Shown piece by piece: positions 9,601-21,897 of a stretch of DNA of 22,158 nucleotides. Positions within the stretch are counted from its first letter, which is position 1. Every line of letters begins with the position of its first letter. Source of the stretch: Oppiella nova (taxonomy: Eukaryota > Arthropoda > Arachnida > Sarcoptiformes > Oppiidae); NCBI GenBank assembly GCA_905397405.1, contig CAJPVJ010000627.1, forward strand, positions 1 to 22,158, written 5' to 3'. The position numbers and the translations under genes are program-made. Under the pieces are notes generated by a model that saw nothing but the letters and a program-made list of their open reading frames with translations, made no database searches and was not told where the DNA came from.

Positions 9601-11031
9601 TTATTCGTTATAAATACACAGTAGTATTAGTATTTGTATATTGTAATTTGAATTACCTTTTAATTCAAAATTAATTAAAATTTTTCAAAAATGAATGCTG
9701 TATAATATATTCACACATTCTTGAGACCAAATATAAATTCACTTTTATAATTATATTTTAGACAAAACTCTTAGACTTATAATTTACAGTCTATTTAGGC
9801 AGTCTATTAATTTATTTATATTATCTAGTTCAGTATTATCATTTAAAATGAGATTATTATACACAGATAATCGAGATAATTATGAAACAAGTTTAACTAC
9901 TCACCCATATCCTCGGTCTCAAACGTGATATTAAAACCTCGTTTAACGTTATTGTGGTCCGTAATGAGTCTTATGGACACATCTTTATCAGTGATTAGCA
10001 TATTAGCGGGAATGGTATCACCGGTATAATTGCCAACCAATTTACAAGGATTTAAACTACTGAGCGGTTGTTCACATTGTTTAACATTTCCCTCATATAC
10101 GAGTAAAAAGTCGTGGTTATCCTCCAGTTGTAAATCATTGAATATTAGGAATATATTCTTCACATAAGATGTCTGTATATTCCACACACAGTTCATGTCC
10201 TCGTAATAGTGATCAGGGTAACCTGGACTGTATATGTAACTTGGAATTATATTGTCATTTAAGATACCACCGCAACCTATGGTTAAGCAAAAAACTATTT
10301 TTTAAAACTTTAAAATATAACAACAATTATTAAATAAATATTAAAATATTATTTTTAACTAACAATGAAAATAAATAAATGTTTTAAATTTTCAATTTGA
10401 TAATAAATAAATTTGGTATAACACTAGTATAAATCATAAACAATAGTGTTTGTCGTTAAAAATCTTGTCTATTTTTATTAATTAGCAAATCAAGTAAATT
10501 TTATTTACCATATTGCACAGTCTCGTAACTTAACAAAAAGTTGCCAACCGCTGTTTGATCCAGTTTCAATAACACCTGATTGCCCGATGAGACTACATGT
10601 CCAGATTTATTGTTCAAATTGCCTCTTAATTGTGCGATTGAAGTGTTTTTATCGCTGTTTCCGTCATAAACAGTGAGAAAACCTCGGCTTAAGTACAACT
10701 CCTTTACAGTCAATACAATACTCCGATTGTTAGCCACAGTTATACTCCAAACGCATTCACTGTTCATTGTTTTCACAGTTATCTCGCCGTTTGGTTTCGT
10801 GTGGTTTCCGCCGCAATCGCCTGTCCATTATAATACACTTATTAACATACAGTATTTTTAACATTTTACAAAGTTTATTAATTAGCATACATTTCTATGG
10901 GAAAGTAGCATTTTCAAATAATTGGACATGTGTGTTTAATAAATCTTACCTGATATAACATTAATTGAATTGAAAATTATTATTATTATGATTAGCGCAC
11001 ATAATTTAGTAGGTATTAATTTAGACAGCAT
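6634..11031 (-). CDS. CUB-YWTD receptor gene A (two CUB domains, single-pass membrane protein)
   Basis: Predicted join on the minus strand: 10950-11031, 10509-10820, 9905-10276, 6803-7922, 6634-6742 (1,995 nt, 664 aa). Every junction is GT-AG with matching phase. Residues 1-27 are a signal peptide with an Ile-rich core. Two CUB domains follow (28-131; 132-255). The first has only the leading cysteine pair and resembles the third CUB of genes B-D; the second resembles their fourth. Residues ~256-548 are an LDLR-class-B propeller (IYWLD, LVWSE, YYFID blades, LDGSNQ). A four-Cys EGF-like module (Cys 550, 555, 561, 570), a stalk and a membrane helix (~609-628) come next, then a 36-residue tail ending -DSEL. 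Type I topology with an extracellular ligand-binding ectodomain is inferred. The 1,982-bp intron 7923-9904 holds GR-B on the opposite strand. The ligand is unknown. Confidence 0.82.
8235..9613 (+). pseudogene. Gustatory-receptor-like gene GR-B, frame broken by a 128-bp tandem duplication
   Basis: This is a paralogue of GR-A. The frame runs from ATG 8235 to a stop at 9237-9239 (334 codons), truncating the protein inside the sixth helix. The remaining C-terminal part is intact in another frame up to 9611-9613, with the same Gly-aromatic-Cys-Asp-x-Phe-Pro end as GR-A. The break is a perfect 128-bp direct duplication (9099-9226 and 9227-9354); 128 is not a multiple of three. Discounting one unit leaves 1,251 nt, exactly the GR-A length, so nothing else is damaged. 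The unit has no AGGT, so an intron of exactly one unit cannot be spliced out. It is either a very recent null allele or an assembly error. The gene is nested, antisense, in an intron of gene A. Confidence 0.85.
9099..9354 (+). repeat. Perfect 128-bp direct tandem duplication within GR-B
   Basis: Units 9099-9226 and 9227-9354 are identical; identity continues for one more base (9227 = 9355) and then stops on both sides. The unit covers the end of helix 5 and most of helix 6. Confidence 0.97.
9614..9904. other. Remainder of gene A intron downstream of GR-B
   Basis: AT-rich sequence between the GR-B stop and the GTGAGT donor of gene A CUB exon 2 (donor at 9904-9903). It should hold the GR-B 3' UTR. 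No AATAAA stands out close to the stop. Confidence 0.6.
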
Positions 11032-11547
11032 TTTTACTGTTAAATGTTAAAATGCTTATAAGAATATATAATTTTTATTCAATGATTTACTAAAAAATAA
11101 AGTTTCTCATAACATTTGTAATTTTTGATTCAATTTAGCAGTTACTCTGATTTATTCAATTATATAATGTTGAAAGTGAAATGTGCAAAACAGTAAAACA
11201 TAAACATTATTAATAATAACAGGAAAAGAGTTTCACATTCTTATCGATAATTCCATAGAAAATGTTAGGAAATCAAAGTCTATGCGATAAGTGAGACAAA
11301 AGGTTTGTGATGTGAATGATATGAAAATGTAAACATAAATTGAGACATAAATATAAAGTAACATTTAATTAATTGAAACTCTAGATATACTCAGAATCAT
11401 TTGATATGTATAAACATGGAATATTTATGTGATATTTTATATCACTAATAAGTTCAAGGAACTTTAAAATAATTTAATTCTAATTACATTACATTTAAAA
11501 CTAGTTACGTTATAAAGGTTATACAATTGGTTGATAAATAAGATAAA
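11032..11547. other. Intergenic spacer between genes B and A
   Basis: It contains the gene B 3' UTR and the gene A promoter, both minus strand. No open frame or repeat is evident. The shared upstream motif of genes B and C was not found here. Confidence 0.6.
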
Positions 11548-14500
11548 TTATAAATTTGTTGTTAAATCATTTTGATCCATTAGATTTTGTTGCACTAATG
11601 GTATAGAAATTGGTGAAACACCTCGGTCTTTAATCAGGGTAAGCATATATCGAGACCTTTGCATAAATAATAAAATTGTTAATTTTAATTTACTAATATA
11701 AAAGTGTACAATTGTATAATTAAATACATACACAATAGCGATTGTTATAATAATTAATGCAATGATTAATATAATATTAAATATTTCCAATAAAGTGAAC
11801 GCATTATTGACTTGAGTGTAAGGGTTTTGGTAATTATAAGTATTAAAATTACTTTCATTATTATAATTGCTACCATTTTCAAGAATAATCCGCTTTTGAA
11901 TAAGGTTATTTAAATTAGTTAAAAGTAGTTGAGTTTTATTATTTAAATCATGGAGTTCTCGGTGTTTGTCCACAACATGGTTAGTCAATGATTGAAGGCT
12001 TTTGTTATTTGCAAAAATTTGCTTAAATATTATATCGAAATTATTTTGAGTTTCATTGTGCTGTATAAGGGGTACAAAATGTTTAGGTTTCACTATATGT
12101 GGGACAGTCTCATCGGCTATACATCTATAGGACTGGCCACTCGGTAGGCATAATGTGTGGCATTCACTCGATTCACATCTATTTGTTGCGTTTGGTTGTA
12201 ATATACGACTCGTTATTATAAAGCCATAGATTTCTGAACTTTTTATAACTGTTTTATTGTATTCATAGAAACCTTTGCCTTCAATGTGACTATAGTTCTG
12301 TGTTGTGAACAGAATCTCCGATTTTCTTATTCTGGACTCCAATTCCGGTATTTTATAAATCATGTGATTATTGGATAGAAATAAGTCATTATTCAAGACA
12401 TACATTGAATTCAAGGATTCAAAGAAGTCTTTAGAAGTTATGAAATATTTCTCATTATTGCCGAAAAAGTCCACAGAATATAGTGAATAGTCTGTGATAT
12501 CAATGAAATAATATCGTTGTGTCTGATAGTCGACTGTCAGATGAAATGCTTGTCTATTATTGCCGTAAATAACTGTTTGATTACTTCCGTCTAAATTACA
12601 TTCAATTAATTGAAGTTTATATCCGATTTCACTCCAAATGAGTACACCTTTCATGACATTAATTCGTAAATCCCGGGATATTTCACTATTTAATTGAATA
12701 ATTGTTTCAATATTAGACTTTGTGTTAATATTTGCCACATTAATAGTTTCCGACTGACTGTCTATCCAATAGACTAATCCATGAATATAATCCATTGCAA
12801 TATCATTAGGTCTTATAATACCAGTCAATGCATAGGAATTCAGTTGTTTTGTTGAATTCATGTCAATAATTTTGATTTTATTATTTTCTCTCTGAAACAC
12901 AATTACTGTTGAATCCGTGTTATTATAGTAAATAATGTCATTATATTTCCAGTATTTAGTCATTGATTTGTTTAACAGAGTTTCATATAAACTATAATTA
13001 CTTGATATTATAACTTTGTGTTCATTCCCTATAAGAATTGCAAAATATATTAATTCAATTGGTACACTATATTATAATATTAAATGGTTTAGTGATAAGT
13101 TAATACAATAGTTACCCATAATTCTTGTTTTGTATGATATTTTAAATCCTTTATGCACTCTATTTGAATCACTTGTAAACTTAATTATAAGTTCATTATT
13201 AACTGATGATATATTTCGGGAAATAGTATTTATATTTCCTGAGAGGTTGGCATTTAAATGATTGCATACATTATGACCACTAATACAGTCAAACACTTCG
13301 AGATAATCTCTATTTATTTCGGTCTCGAAGTCATCGAAACTCAAGAATATATTCCGATTCCGGGAGACCTTTATAGTCCACTCGCAGTACATGTTCTCGA
13401 AATAGTGATCCGGGTAACCAGGACTATAAATTGTGCCTGTTGATTCAGTTAATGAACCACCACAACCTAAATTATTTTTATGGTTTTAGATTATCCAAAG
13501 CTTTAGATAAATATTAAATTTTATTAATTAATTGCAATAAAAAAATTTCATACCATATCTAATAGTCTCGTAATGCAAGTGAAAAACACCCATTAATTTG
13601 GTTTTAATTAACACGTGATTTGTTGCCGAAATTAGGTGTTTAATAAAATTTAAATCTGTTTTCTCTGTAAACTCTATCAATGTCTGAATTCCTTCACCAA
13701 AACCATCATAAATAGTAATAAACCCATCGATTGGTTCAAATGTTTTCAAATACAGTCTTATACTATGATTTTGAGCCACAGTTATAGTCCATTCACATTC
13801 ATTAACCTCGAAATTATGCACATAGGTCGCATAATTTATTTCACCAGTGCTATCGTTATAGTACCCACCACAATTATGCCCTAATAAAAGTAATTATGAG
13901 TAATTATTTTTAAAATTTTATTTTTGTGTCAAAATCTAACCTCGTACGATAGGTTTATATTTAATATTTAAGTGACCAGTAATATTAGTTCGTATATTAA
14001 CATAGCTGGCACCCGAGATTAAACTTATATTTTGAGATATACGTTGGTTATTATTACCGTAAACACGGTCATAACTACCGATCCCATCTGTTATCGTTAT
14101 GAGTCCATTTGTAATAGATAATTTTGTCAGAGATAATTCAAAGCTATGGTTATGATCCGGGGCATGTATAAGCCAATTGCATTCGTTAAAATTTTCATAA
14201 TAATTATCGTAAAAGTCCGTGCTCAACTCAATAATTCCATTTTGATCCGTAATAACGTGATGACAATTCAGTGGACCTAGAAACGATTATTACAAAATAT
14301 TAAATTAAATTAAATAGCATGTTTATTTCAGTCGCCTAATACATACTTCGTTTGCCACGAACATATTTTATTTTGAAACCCTTTCCCACAATATTGTTAC
14401 TATTGCTGGTGAATACGAGTCCTATTTGATCCGTTGGGATAGCAATGGTTTTGGGTTGAACAGGGCCACTTAGACTTGAGTGAAGTACTAAATTTTTACC

Positions 14501-14923
14501 ACAAATACTGTATGGGCATGAGTAAATTTTTAAAATATCATTATTAAATTCGGTGTCAAAATCTTCAATGAGCAAATAAATGGTATCGTTTGGTGAATAT
14601 GTTACTCTCCATACGCAATTTAAATTATTAGCGTAGTTGCCTGGATAATTAGGACTTGTAATCACCCCTTCATTGTCATATAATTGAAGTTCACTACACA
14701 CTGTTTTAAATATTTTATTACATAAATTAACATTGTTTTATATAAATTGAAAATTAATTAATTGGTGATGCTAAAACTCACATGGAAGCAATCCAAAAAT
14801 AATACCGCTTATGCTATCTGCAATAAATTAAAATGTTTATATAAATATGATATAATTATATTTATGGATAATAAAATACTTACATAAAATAAAGAAACAC
14901 ATGAATATGTTTACTCTATTCAT
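11548..14923 (-). CDS. CUB-YWTD receptor gene B (four CUB domains, single-pass membrane protein)
   Basis: Predicted join on the minus strand: 14884-14923, 14782-14817, 14347-14700, 13941-14276, 13554-13880, 13116-13466, 11732-13028, 11548-11656 (2,850 nt, 949 aa). Residues 1-26 are a signal peptide split over two short exons. CUB-1 (26-143; SPNYPGNY motif) and CUB-4 (365-481) have both cysteine pairs; CUB-2 (144-255) and CUB-3 (256-364) keep only the first. Residues ~482-764 form a YWTD propeller (VYWID, LIWSE, YYFID, LDGSNQ). A short EGF-like module has Cys 766, 771, 775 and 784 and lacks the last two of a full EGF. A Leu-rich, N-glycosylation-rich stalk and a helix (~894-913) precede a 36-residue tail ending -TTNL. 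The last intron (11657-11731) is 75 bp and stop-free, so retention would insert 25 residues in frame. Splicing is preferred because it gives the 109-nt tail exon seen in genes A and C. Confidence 0.85.
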
Positions 14924-15454
14924 TTAATATAATTAATATTAAACCAGATATTAATATAATTAAATTACTAAATTTCAAGTACTTTAATAAAAGTTGACTT
15001 CAAATATGACATACTATAACAATAACTACTACTTATTGTAATAACAACTACTTACATTTTAATTCAATAATAAAATACAGTATTATATACTGAATATTAT
15101 ATAATACTCTATTAATAGTGCTACACTTATTTGTTAATTACAATGTACAAATGTTATATCCTGTTCATTAGTCAATCCAATTAACTATTATGAAATTTAT
15201 TTACATTCTTATGTGATAATATAGTTTACTGTATTTAGTGTAGATTAAGTTCAATAATGAAAAGCATGCGTATTATTATGTTTAATTTAGTACCCAATTA
15301 TTTTGATATATTATTTTGAATAATAAGTGATGTATTTTAATTGATTTTACAGTATACTAAATAAATTACATTTACTTAATTAGTATATTAAACACCAATT
15401 TATTAATAATTACTGAATGTAAATTGTAACTTATTTATAGATAATTAAGAAAAT
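14924..15454. other. Intergenic spacer between genes C and B
   Basis: It holds the gene C 3' UTR and the gene B promoter region on the minus strand, with the conserved element at 15156-15187. Nothing else is supported. Confidence 0.65.
15156..15187 (-). promoter_or_regulatory. Upstream element shared by genes B and C (copy at gene B)
   Basis: On the minus strand it reads ATGAACAGGATAT (15168-15156), preceded by a TTAATTGG stretch. The same arrangement occurs at 19028-19060. It lies 233 bp upstream of the gene B ATG. It may be a promoter or 5' UTR element, or just a relic of gene duplication. Confidence 0.4.
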
Positions 15455-18400
15455 TTATAAATGAGTTGATGAATTAATAGAGATAACAGACTTTTGTTGC
15501 ACTAATGGTATTGATGGGGGCGTGAATTCCCTGCCATTTATTATAGTTAGCACGTGTCGAGACCTAGAATACGAAACAATTATTTAATATTGTTTTTACA
15601 AATTATACTAGCATAATTTTACGCATACACGATTGCCATTGTTATAATAATTAATACACCGATTAAAATAATATTAAATATTTCTAATAAAGTAAACGCA
15701 TTATTATTTGCGTGATAGACTGCATTGTATGGATTATGATATTTAAAGCCATTGTAAAGACTTTCGTTATTAAAATTGCTATCATTTGTCAAATTTTTAC
15801 GAGTTTGTATAAATTCATGAAATTCATTTAAAAGCTTATGAGTGAGATCCTGGTGTTTGTCAACCAGTTGTTTAGTCATAGTTTGGTAACTTTTATTATT
15901 TTCATGGATCAGAAAATCCTTATATTTATGAATTTCTTTAGATATTATACGAGTTTGAGTTTCATTTATGTCTATTGCGGGTCCAATATGTTTATTATCC
16001 TGTATTTGTTGGACAGTTTTAGGGGTTACACACCGATAAGACTGACCACTCGGTAGGCATAATGTGTGGCATTCACTCGATTCACATCTATTTGTAGCGT
16101 TTGGTTGTAATATACGACTCGTTATTATAAAGCCATAGATTTCTGTACTTTTTATAACAATTTTGTTGTATTCATAGAAACCTTTGCCTTCAATGTTAGT
16201 GTAGTTCTGTGTTGTGAACAGAATCTCCGCTTTTCTTATTCTGGACTCCAATTCCGGTATTTTATAAATCATGTGATTATTGGATAGAAATAAGTCATTA
16301 TTCAAGACATACATTGAATTCAACGATTCAAAGAAGTCCTGAGAAGTCATAATATATTTCTCATTATTGCCGTAAAAGTCCGCAGAATATAGTGAATAGT
16401 CTGTGATATCAATGAAATAATATCGTTGTGTCTGATAGTCGACTGTCAGATGAAATGCTTGTCTATTATTGTCGTAAATAACTGTTTGATTACTTCCGTC
16501 TAAATTACATTCAATTAATTGCAGTTTATATCCAATTTCACTCCAAATGAGTACACCTTTCATGATATTCATCCGCAAGTCTCGCGATATTTCATTATTT
16601 AATTGAATAATTGTTTCAATATTAGACTTCGTGTTAATATTTGCAACATTAATAGTTTCCGACTGACTGTCTATCCAATAAACCAATCCATGGATATAAT
16701 CCATAACTATATCATTAGGTCTTATAATACCAGTCAATGCATAGGAATTCAGTTGTTTTGTTGAATTTGTGTCAATAATTTTGATTTTATTATTTTCTCT
16801 CTGAAACACAATTACTGTTGAATCCGTGTTATTATAGTAAATAATGTCATTATATTTCCAGTATTTAGTCATTGATTTGTCTAGCAAAGCATCATGTAAA
16901 CCAAAAGGAGTTGATATAATAACCTGATGTTCATTACCTATAAGAATTGCAAAACATATAATCACTTAATATATTGAAATAAAAGTAAACATTATAATAA
17001 GTTAATAGTTACCCATAATTCTTGTTTTGTATGATATTTTGAATCCTTTATGCACTTTGTTTGAATCAGTTGTAAACTTAAGCACAAGTCTATTATTAAC
17101 TGATGATATATTTCGAGAAATAGTATTTATATTTCCGGTAAAGTTTGCATTCAAATGATTGCATACATTATTAGTGTCATTGAAACAGTCAAACACTTCG
17201 AGGAAATCGCTGTTTATTTCGGTCTCGAAGTCATCGAAACTCAAGAATATATTCCGATTCCGAGCGACACTTATAGTCCAAACGCACTGAATATTCTCAA
17301 AATAGTGATCAGGGTAACCAGGGCTATAAATTGTGCCAGATGTTTCAGTTAATAAACCTCCACAACCTATATAATTAGTTACATTTTCAAAGCATAATTA
17401 GTAAAATATAGTTTATAAACAATAATTTTCATACCATATCTAATTGTTTCGTAATGCATATTAAAAGTTCCCATTAATTTGCCTTTGATTAAAATGTTGT
17501 TAGTAGATGAAATTATATGTTCAATAAGAATTGGCTCAGTTTTTCGTGTTAATTGTCTCAAAACTTTATTTTGTTGACCAAAACCATCATAAATAGTAAT
17601 AAACCCGTCGATTGGTTCAAATGTTTTCAAATACAGTCTTATACTATGATTGTGAGCCACAGTTATAGTCCATTCACATTCATTGATCTCTAGATTATGC
17701 ACATAAGTCACATACTTTATTTCACCAGTGCTCTTATTATAATATCCACCACAATTGTACCCTGGTAATAATAAAATAATTAAACATTATATGTAATAAT
17801 CATAACAACCACATACCTCGTTCAAATGTTTTATAATTAATTTTTAAATTTCCTGTTATATTACTTTGTATGTGAATATCTCCCTTGCTAAATATTAAAC
17901 TTGTTTTATTACTTAAACTCTTATTATACTGAATTGCATCATTGTCATCCGATAGGATAATTAACCCATTTTCAATATTCAGATTCTGTATAATGATTTC
18001 CATGCCATTATTAGGATCGGGGGCAAATATAATCCAGTTGCACTCATCGAAATTTTCATAATAATTAAAGTATGAGTCTGTACTCAACTCAATCACACCG
18101 GTATCATCTGTATAATTTTGTTGGCAACTCGCTGGATCTATCAAATATATAATATTAGGTTTAATACTTAAAATACCATGATAAATTATATGATGCATAA
18201 ATTCATTAAGTTACAATTGTAATATTACTTGTTTTTCCAATTTTATACATTATTTTGAATCCCCGGTATGAATATGAATTGCCTCTATCACTATTAAATA
18301 CCAATTTTATTTTATTAGCTTGAAGTTCAATATTACGGCGAGTAACGGGGCCACTAAATTTCGAATGTACTTGATAGCAATTTGTACCGGTGTGAGTGTA

Positions 18401-18827
18401 TGGGCATGTGTAGAGTTCTAAGAATTCATAATTTGTTTCTGTATCAAAGTCCTCAATGGTCAAATTAATCATATCGTCATTATTGGCAATTATAGTCCAC
18501 ACGCAGTATAAATTAATGCCATAGTTATTAGGGTAATTCGGACTGGTAATAATGCCATCACGGTTAGTTATTATATCACCACACGCTATATATATATAAA
18601 TTTTGATTTATTTTTAATTTTAATAAAAACATCTAATTCAGTATTGTTTGTATCTATTGTTAGTATAAAACCAAAATCAATGCTCACCATAAACAAAACC
18701 AGGAATACTGCCTGTAAATATTATAAACTTATTTTATTTATTTATTTTACTTCATTTAAGATAATTATACAATATTACAATACTTACATAGTATGGTAAA
18801 TAATATAAATATTGGGTATTCCTTCAT
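15455..18827 (-). CDS. CUB-YWTD receptor gene C (four CUB domains, single-pass membrane protein)
   Basis: Predicted join on the minus strand: 18788-18827, 18688-18711, 18229-18585, 17817-18137, 17435-17761, 17013-17366, 15623-16937, 15455-15563 (2,847 nt, 948 aa). The signal peptide (residues 1-22) ends GFVYA just before the first CUB cysteine. CUB domains lie at 22-140, 141-247, 248-356 and 357-474. CUB-1 and CUB-4 have four cysteines; the middle two have one pair. The propeller (~475-757), EGF-like module (about Cys 759-777), Asn-rich stalk and membrane helix match gene B closely. The tail is on its own 109-nt exon and shares SIPLVQQ with gene B, ending -STHL. Without the last splice the frame stops at 15619, directly after the helix, so the tail exon rests on the GC|GTAAAA donor, a matching acceptor and the paralogues. 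Ligand and cell type are unknown. Confidence 0.85.
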
Positions 18828-19265
18828 TGTATGAACTTCGTACTAAATTATCAAGTATTAAATATATATTAAATCATACTTATTTATAAATAATTTTAAA
18901 CACTTTTTATAAATGTACATTTATTTCATATGTTAGCAAATAATATTATTGTATTAACTATAATCAATTCATATACTATACAATTAAAATATTTTATTAT
19001 TGAAAAATAATATCGCTGTTATTACAAATATCCTGTTCATAACTTACACCCAATTAAGTAAGAAAATGATAATAATCAGCATAACTTATTTACTTATAAA
19101 TAATTTTATTATATTATAATTTATTATAGAGGCATGCTGTTTATAATGTTTAATCACCCAATTATATTTTACAAGTTTATTATCAAATATATACAGTCTT
19201 TTAGTCATTTGATTATAGATTTTTAAGGGTTTATGTAACATAATATATTATGTTAAAAATAAAAG
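18828..19265. other. Intergenic spacer between genes D and C
   Basis: It contains the gene D 3' UTR and the gene C promoter on the minus strand, including the element at 19028-19060. No gene is seen. Confidence 0.65.
19028..19060 (-). promoter_or_regulatory. Upstream element shared by genes B and C (copy at gene C)
   Basis: The 13-bp core at 19028-19040 is identical to 15156-15168, and a similar CCAATTAA flank is present. It sits 201 bp upstream of the gene C ATG, a distance close to that in gene B. Confidence 0.4.
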
Positions 19266-21897
19266 TTAGATTTTATTTTCATCAACAGATTGTACAGAAT
19301 TTGTGTCCACAGAATAGCTATATATCAGTGATCTTGGTAAATACCTACCAGTGCTACCATTAAAACGATCCAGTGTAACTTTAAGACTATAATAGAAAAC
19401 ATTTTGAACAATAAATAAATAATTACTTATTAATGACTACCTTATAATGAATACAATAATTATGAGAAATAATACGGCGATAAGTATTGTATTGAAAATC
19501 GGCAGCGATTTGTATCCATTATTATCATTATTATTCATTTTATTATCAATTAATTGCTCCTTATGTCCATTATTTTGTATTTTGTTACCAATTGCATTAC
19601 TAGTGTTAGCCTGGTATTTAATGAGATGATCCAGGTGTTGAATACTAATTTGTGATTTATTATACATGTTATTCAGCTTTTGTGTAAATTCTTTAGTAAT
19701 TAATTGTAAGTTATGGTTGTATTCACTAATTAATAGGTTTTTATTGTCCTGTATTTGTGGTGCAGTTTCATCGGCTATACATCGATATGACTGACCACTC
19801 GGTAGGCATAATGTGTGGCATTCACTCGATTCACATCTATTTGTAGCGTTTGGTTGTAATATACGACTCGTTATTATAAAGCCATAGATTTCTGTACTTT
19901 TTATAACAGTTTTGTTGTATTCATAGTAGGATTTGCTGTCAATGTTAGTGTAGTTTTGTGTTGTGAACAGAATCTCCGCTTTTCTTATTCTTGACTCCAA
20001 TTCCGGTATTTTATAAATCATGTGATTATTGGATAGAAATAAGTCATTATTCAAGACATACATTGAATTCAAGGATTTAAAGAAGTCCTGAGAAGTCATA
20101 AAATATTTCTCATTATTTCCATCAAAGTCTATACTATAGAGCGAGTGATCGTTGAAATCAATGAAATAATATCGTTGTGTCTGATAGTCGACTGTCAGAT
20201 GAAATGCTTGTCTATTATTGTCGTAAATAACTGTTTGATTACTTCCGTCTAAATTACTTTCTATTAATTGTAGTTTAAAACCAATTTCACTCCAAATTAA
20301 TACTCCCTTTGCAATATTAATTCGTAAATCCCTTGATATTTCATCATTTAATTTAATAATTGTATGGATATTAAAATTGTTATGAATATTAAAAACATTT
20401 ATTGCCTCTGCTTGACTGTCTATCCAATAGATTAATCCGTGGATATAATCCATTGCAATATCATTAGGTCTTATAATACCAGTCAATGCATAGGAATTCA
20501 GTTGTTTTGTTGAATTCGTGTCAATAATCTTAATGTTATTATTTTCTCTCTGAAACACAATTACTGTTGAATCCGTGTTATTATAGTAAATAATGTCATT
20601 ATATTCCCAGTGTCTGGTAAATGTGACATTTGTCAAAGTATTAAGTAATGCATATGGTGTTGATATTATAAATTGTTGGTTGGTACCTGAAATAATAACC
20701 TCATTATTTAATTATACCTGTACTTATTAAAATCTAAATAATTTTATAGTATGACAATAGTTACCCATCAATCTTGTTCTGTATGACATTTGAAACCCTT
20801 TTTTCACTTTATTGGCATCGCTTGTAAACTTAATTTGCAATTTATTATTACCGGATGATACATTCATATTAGTTGTTAAAGTATTTAAACTACCCGTGAA
20901 ATTTGCATTCAAATCGTTACAAACATTATCTCTAAAACAATTAAACACTTTAACGAAATCCCTATTCATTTCGGTCTCGAAGTAATCGAAACTCAAGAAT
21001 ATATTCCGATTCCGGGCGACACTTATATTCCACACGCAGTGCATGTTCTCGTAATAGTGATCCGGGTAACCAGGACTATAAATTGTGCCGGTTTGTTCAG
21101 TTAATATACCGCCACAACCTTGAATATATTGAATATTATAGTCTTTATTATAAATTAGAACATTTTAAATACCGTATTTAACACTTTCATAATGTATATG
21201 AAAATCACCAATAAATTTGCTTTTAATTATCACGTGATTTGTTGCCGACATAAGTTGTTTAATGAAATTTAATTCAGTTTGTTGTGAAAATTGACCAAAA
21301 ATTTTCATCTCTTTACCGAAGTCATCATAAATAGTGATAAACCCATCGATCGGATTAAATGTCTTAAGAAACAGTCTTATGCTATGATTTTGAGCTACAG
21401 TTATATGCCATTCACAATCTTTAGCTTGATACTTATCCATATATGTCGCATAAGCTAATTCACCAGTACTATCGTTGTAATACCCACCACAATTATACCC
21501 TGATAACACATTTATGAATTATAAATATAGGAATTAAATTGTATGATTATAATGTACAAACCTTTTTCAAATAATTTATATTTAATTTGTACACTGCCAA
21601 TAATGTCACTTTGTATATTGACATAATTACTACCATAAAATAATTGCTTTTCATTACGAAAACGTTGCGTATAATTATCATGATCCAAGCTAACTTCATC
21701 AATGTCACTGTATATCCTTATAAATCCCCTTTCTATACTTAAATCTTTTATTGACATCGCAATCATATGATTATGATCAGAAGCAAAGATCGACCATATA
21801 CATTCATTGAAATTTTCATAATAATTATAATAATGCTCGGTATTCAGCTCAATTAAGCCATTTTGATCCGTGTAATTTTGTTGGCAACTTAAAGGGC
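19266..21897 (-). CDS. CUB-YWTD receptor gene D (5' incomplete; at least three CUB domains)
   Basis: Visible exons on the minus strand: 21562-21897 (CUB-2), 21173-21499 (CUB-3), 20765-21118 (CUB-4), 19441-20686 (propeller, EGF-like module, helix), 19266-19386 (tail). Phases match throughout and give 793 whole residues to the stop. CUB exon lengths (336, 327, 354) equal those of gene B or C. The propeller keeps IYWID, LIWSE and LDGSNQ; its fourth blade reads DFNDHSLYSIDFDG rather than the DITDYSLYS form of A-C. The EGF-like module has the same four cysteines. The stalk is shorter than in B and C, and the membrane helix ends at the donor AG|GTAGTC. The tail is 12 nt longer than in the others and ends -ENKI, with no PDZ-type end. 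CUB-1 and signal exons are not found in the remaining 261 bp. Confidence 0.82.

Noticed and set aside
18587-18600. TATATATATA run as a TATA box
   Set aside because: It lies inside an intron of gene C next to the CUB-1 acceptor, and such runs are common in this AT-rich DNA.
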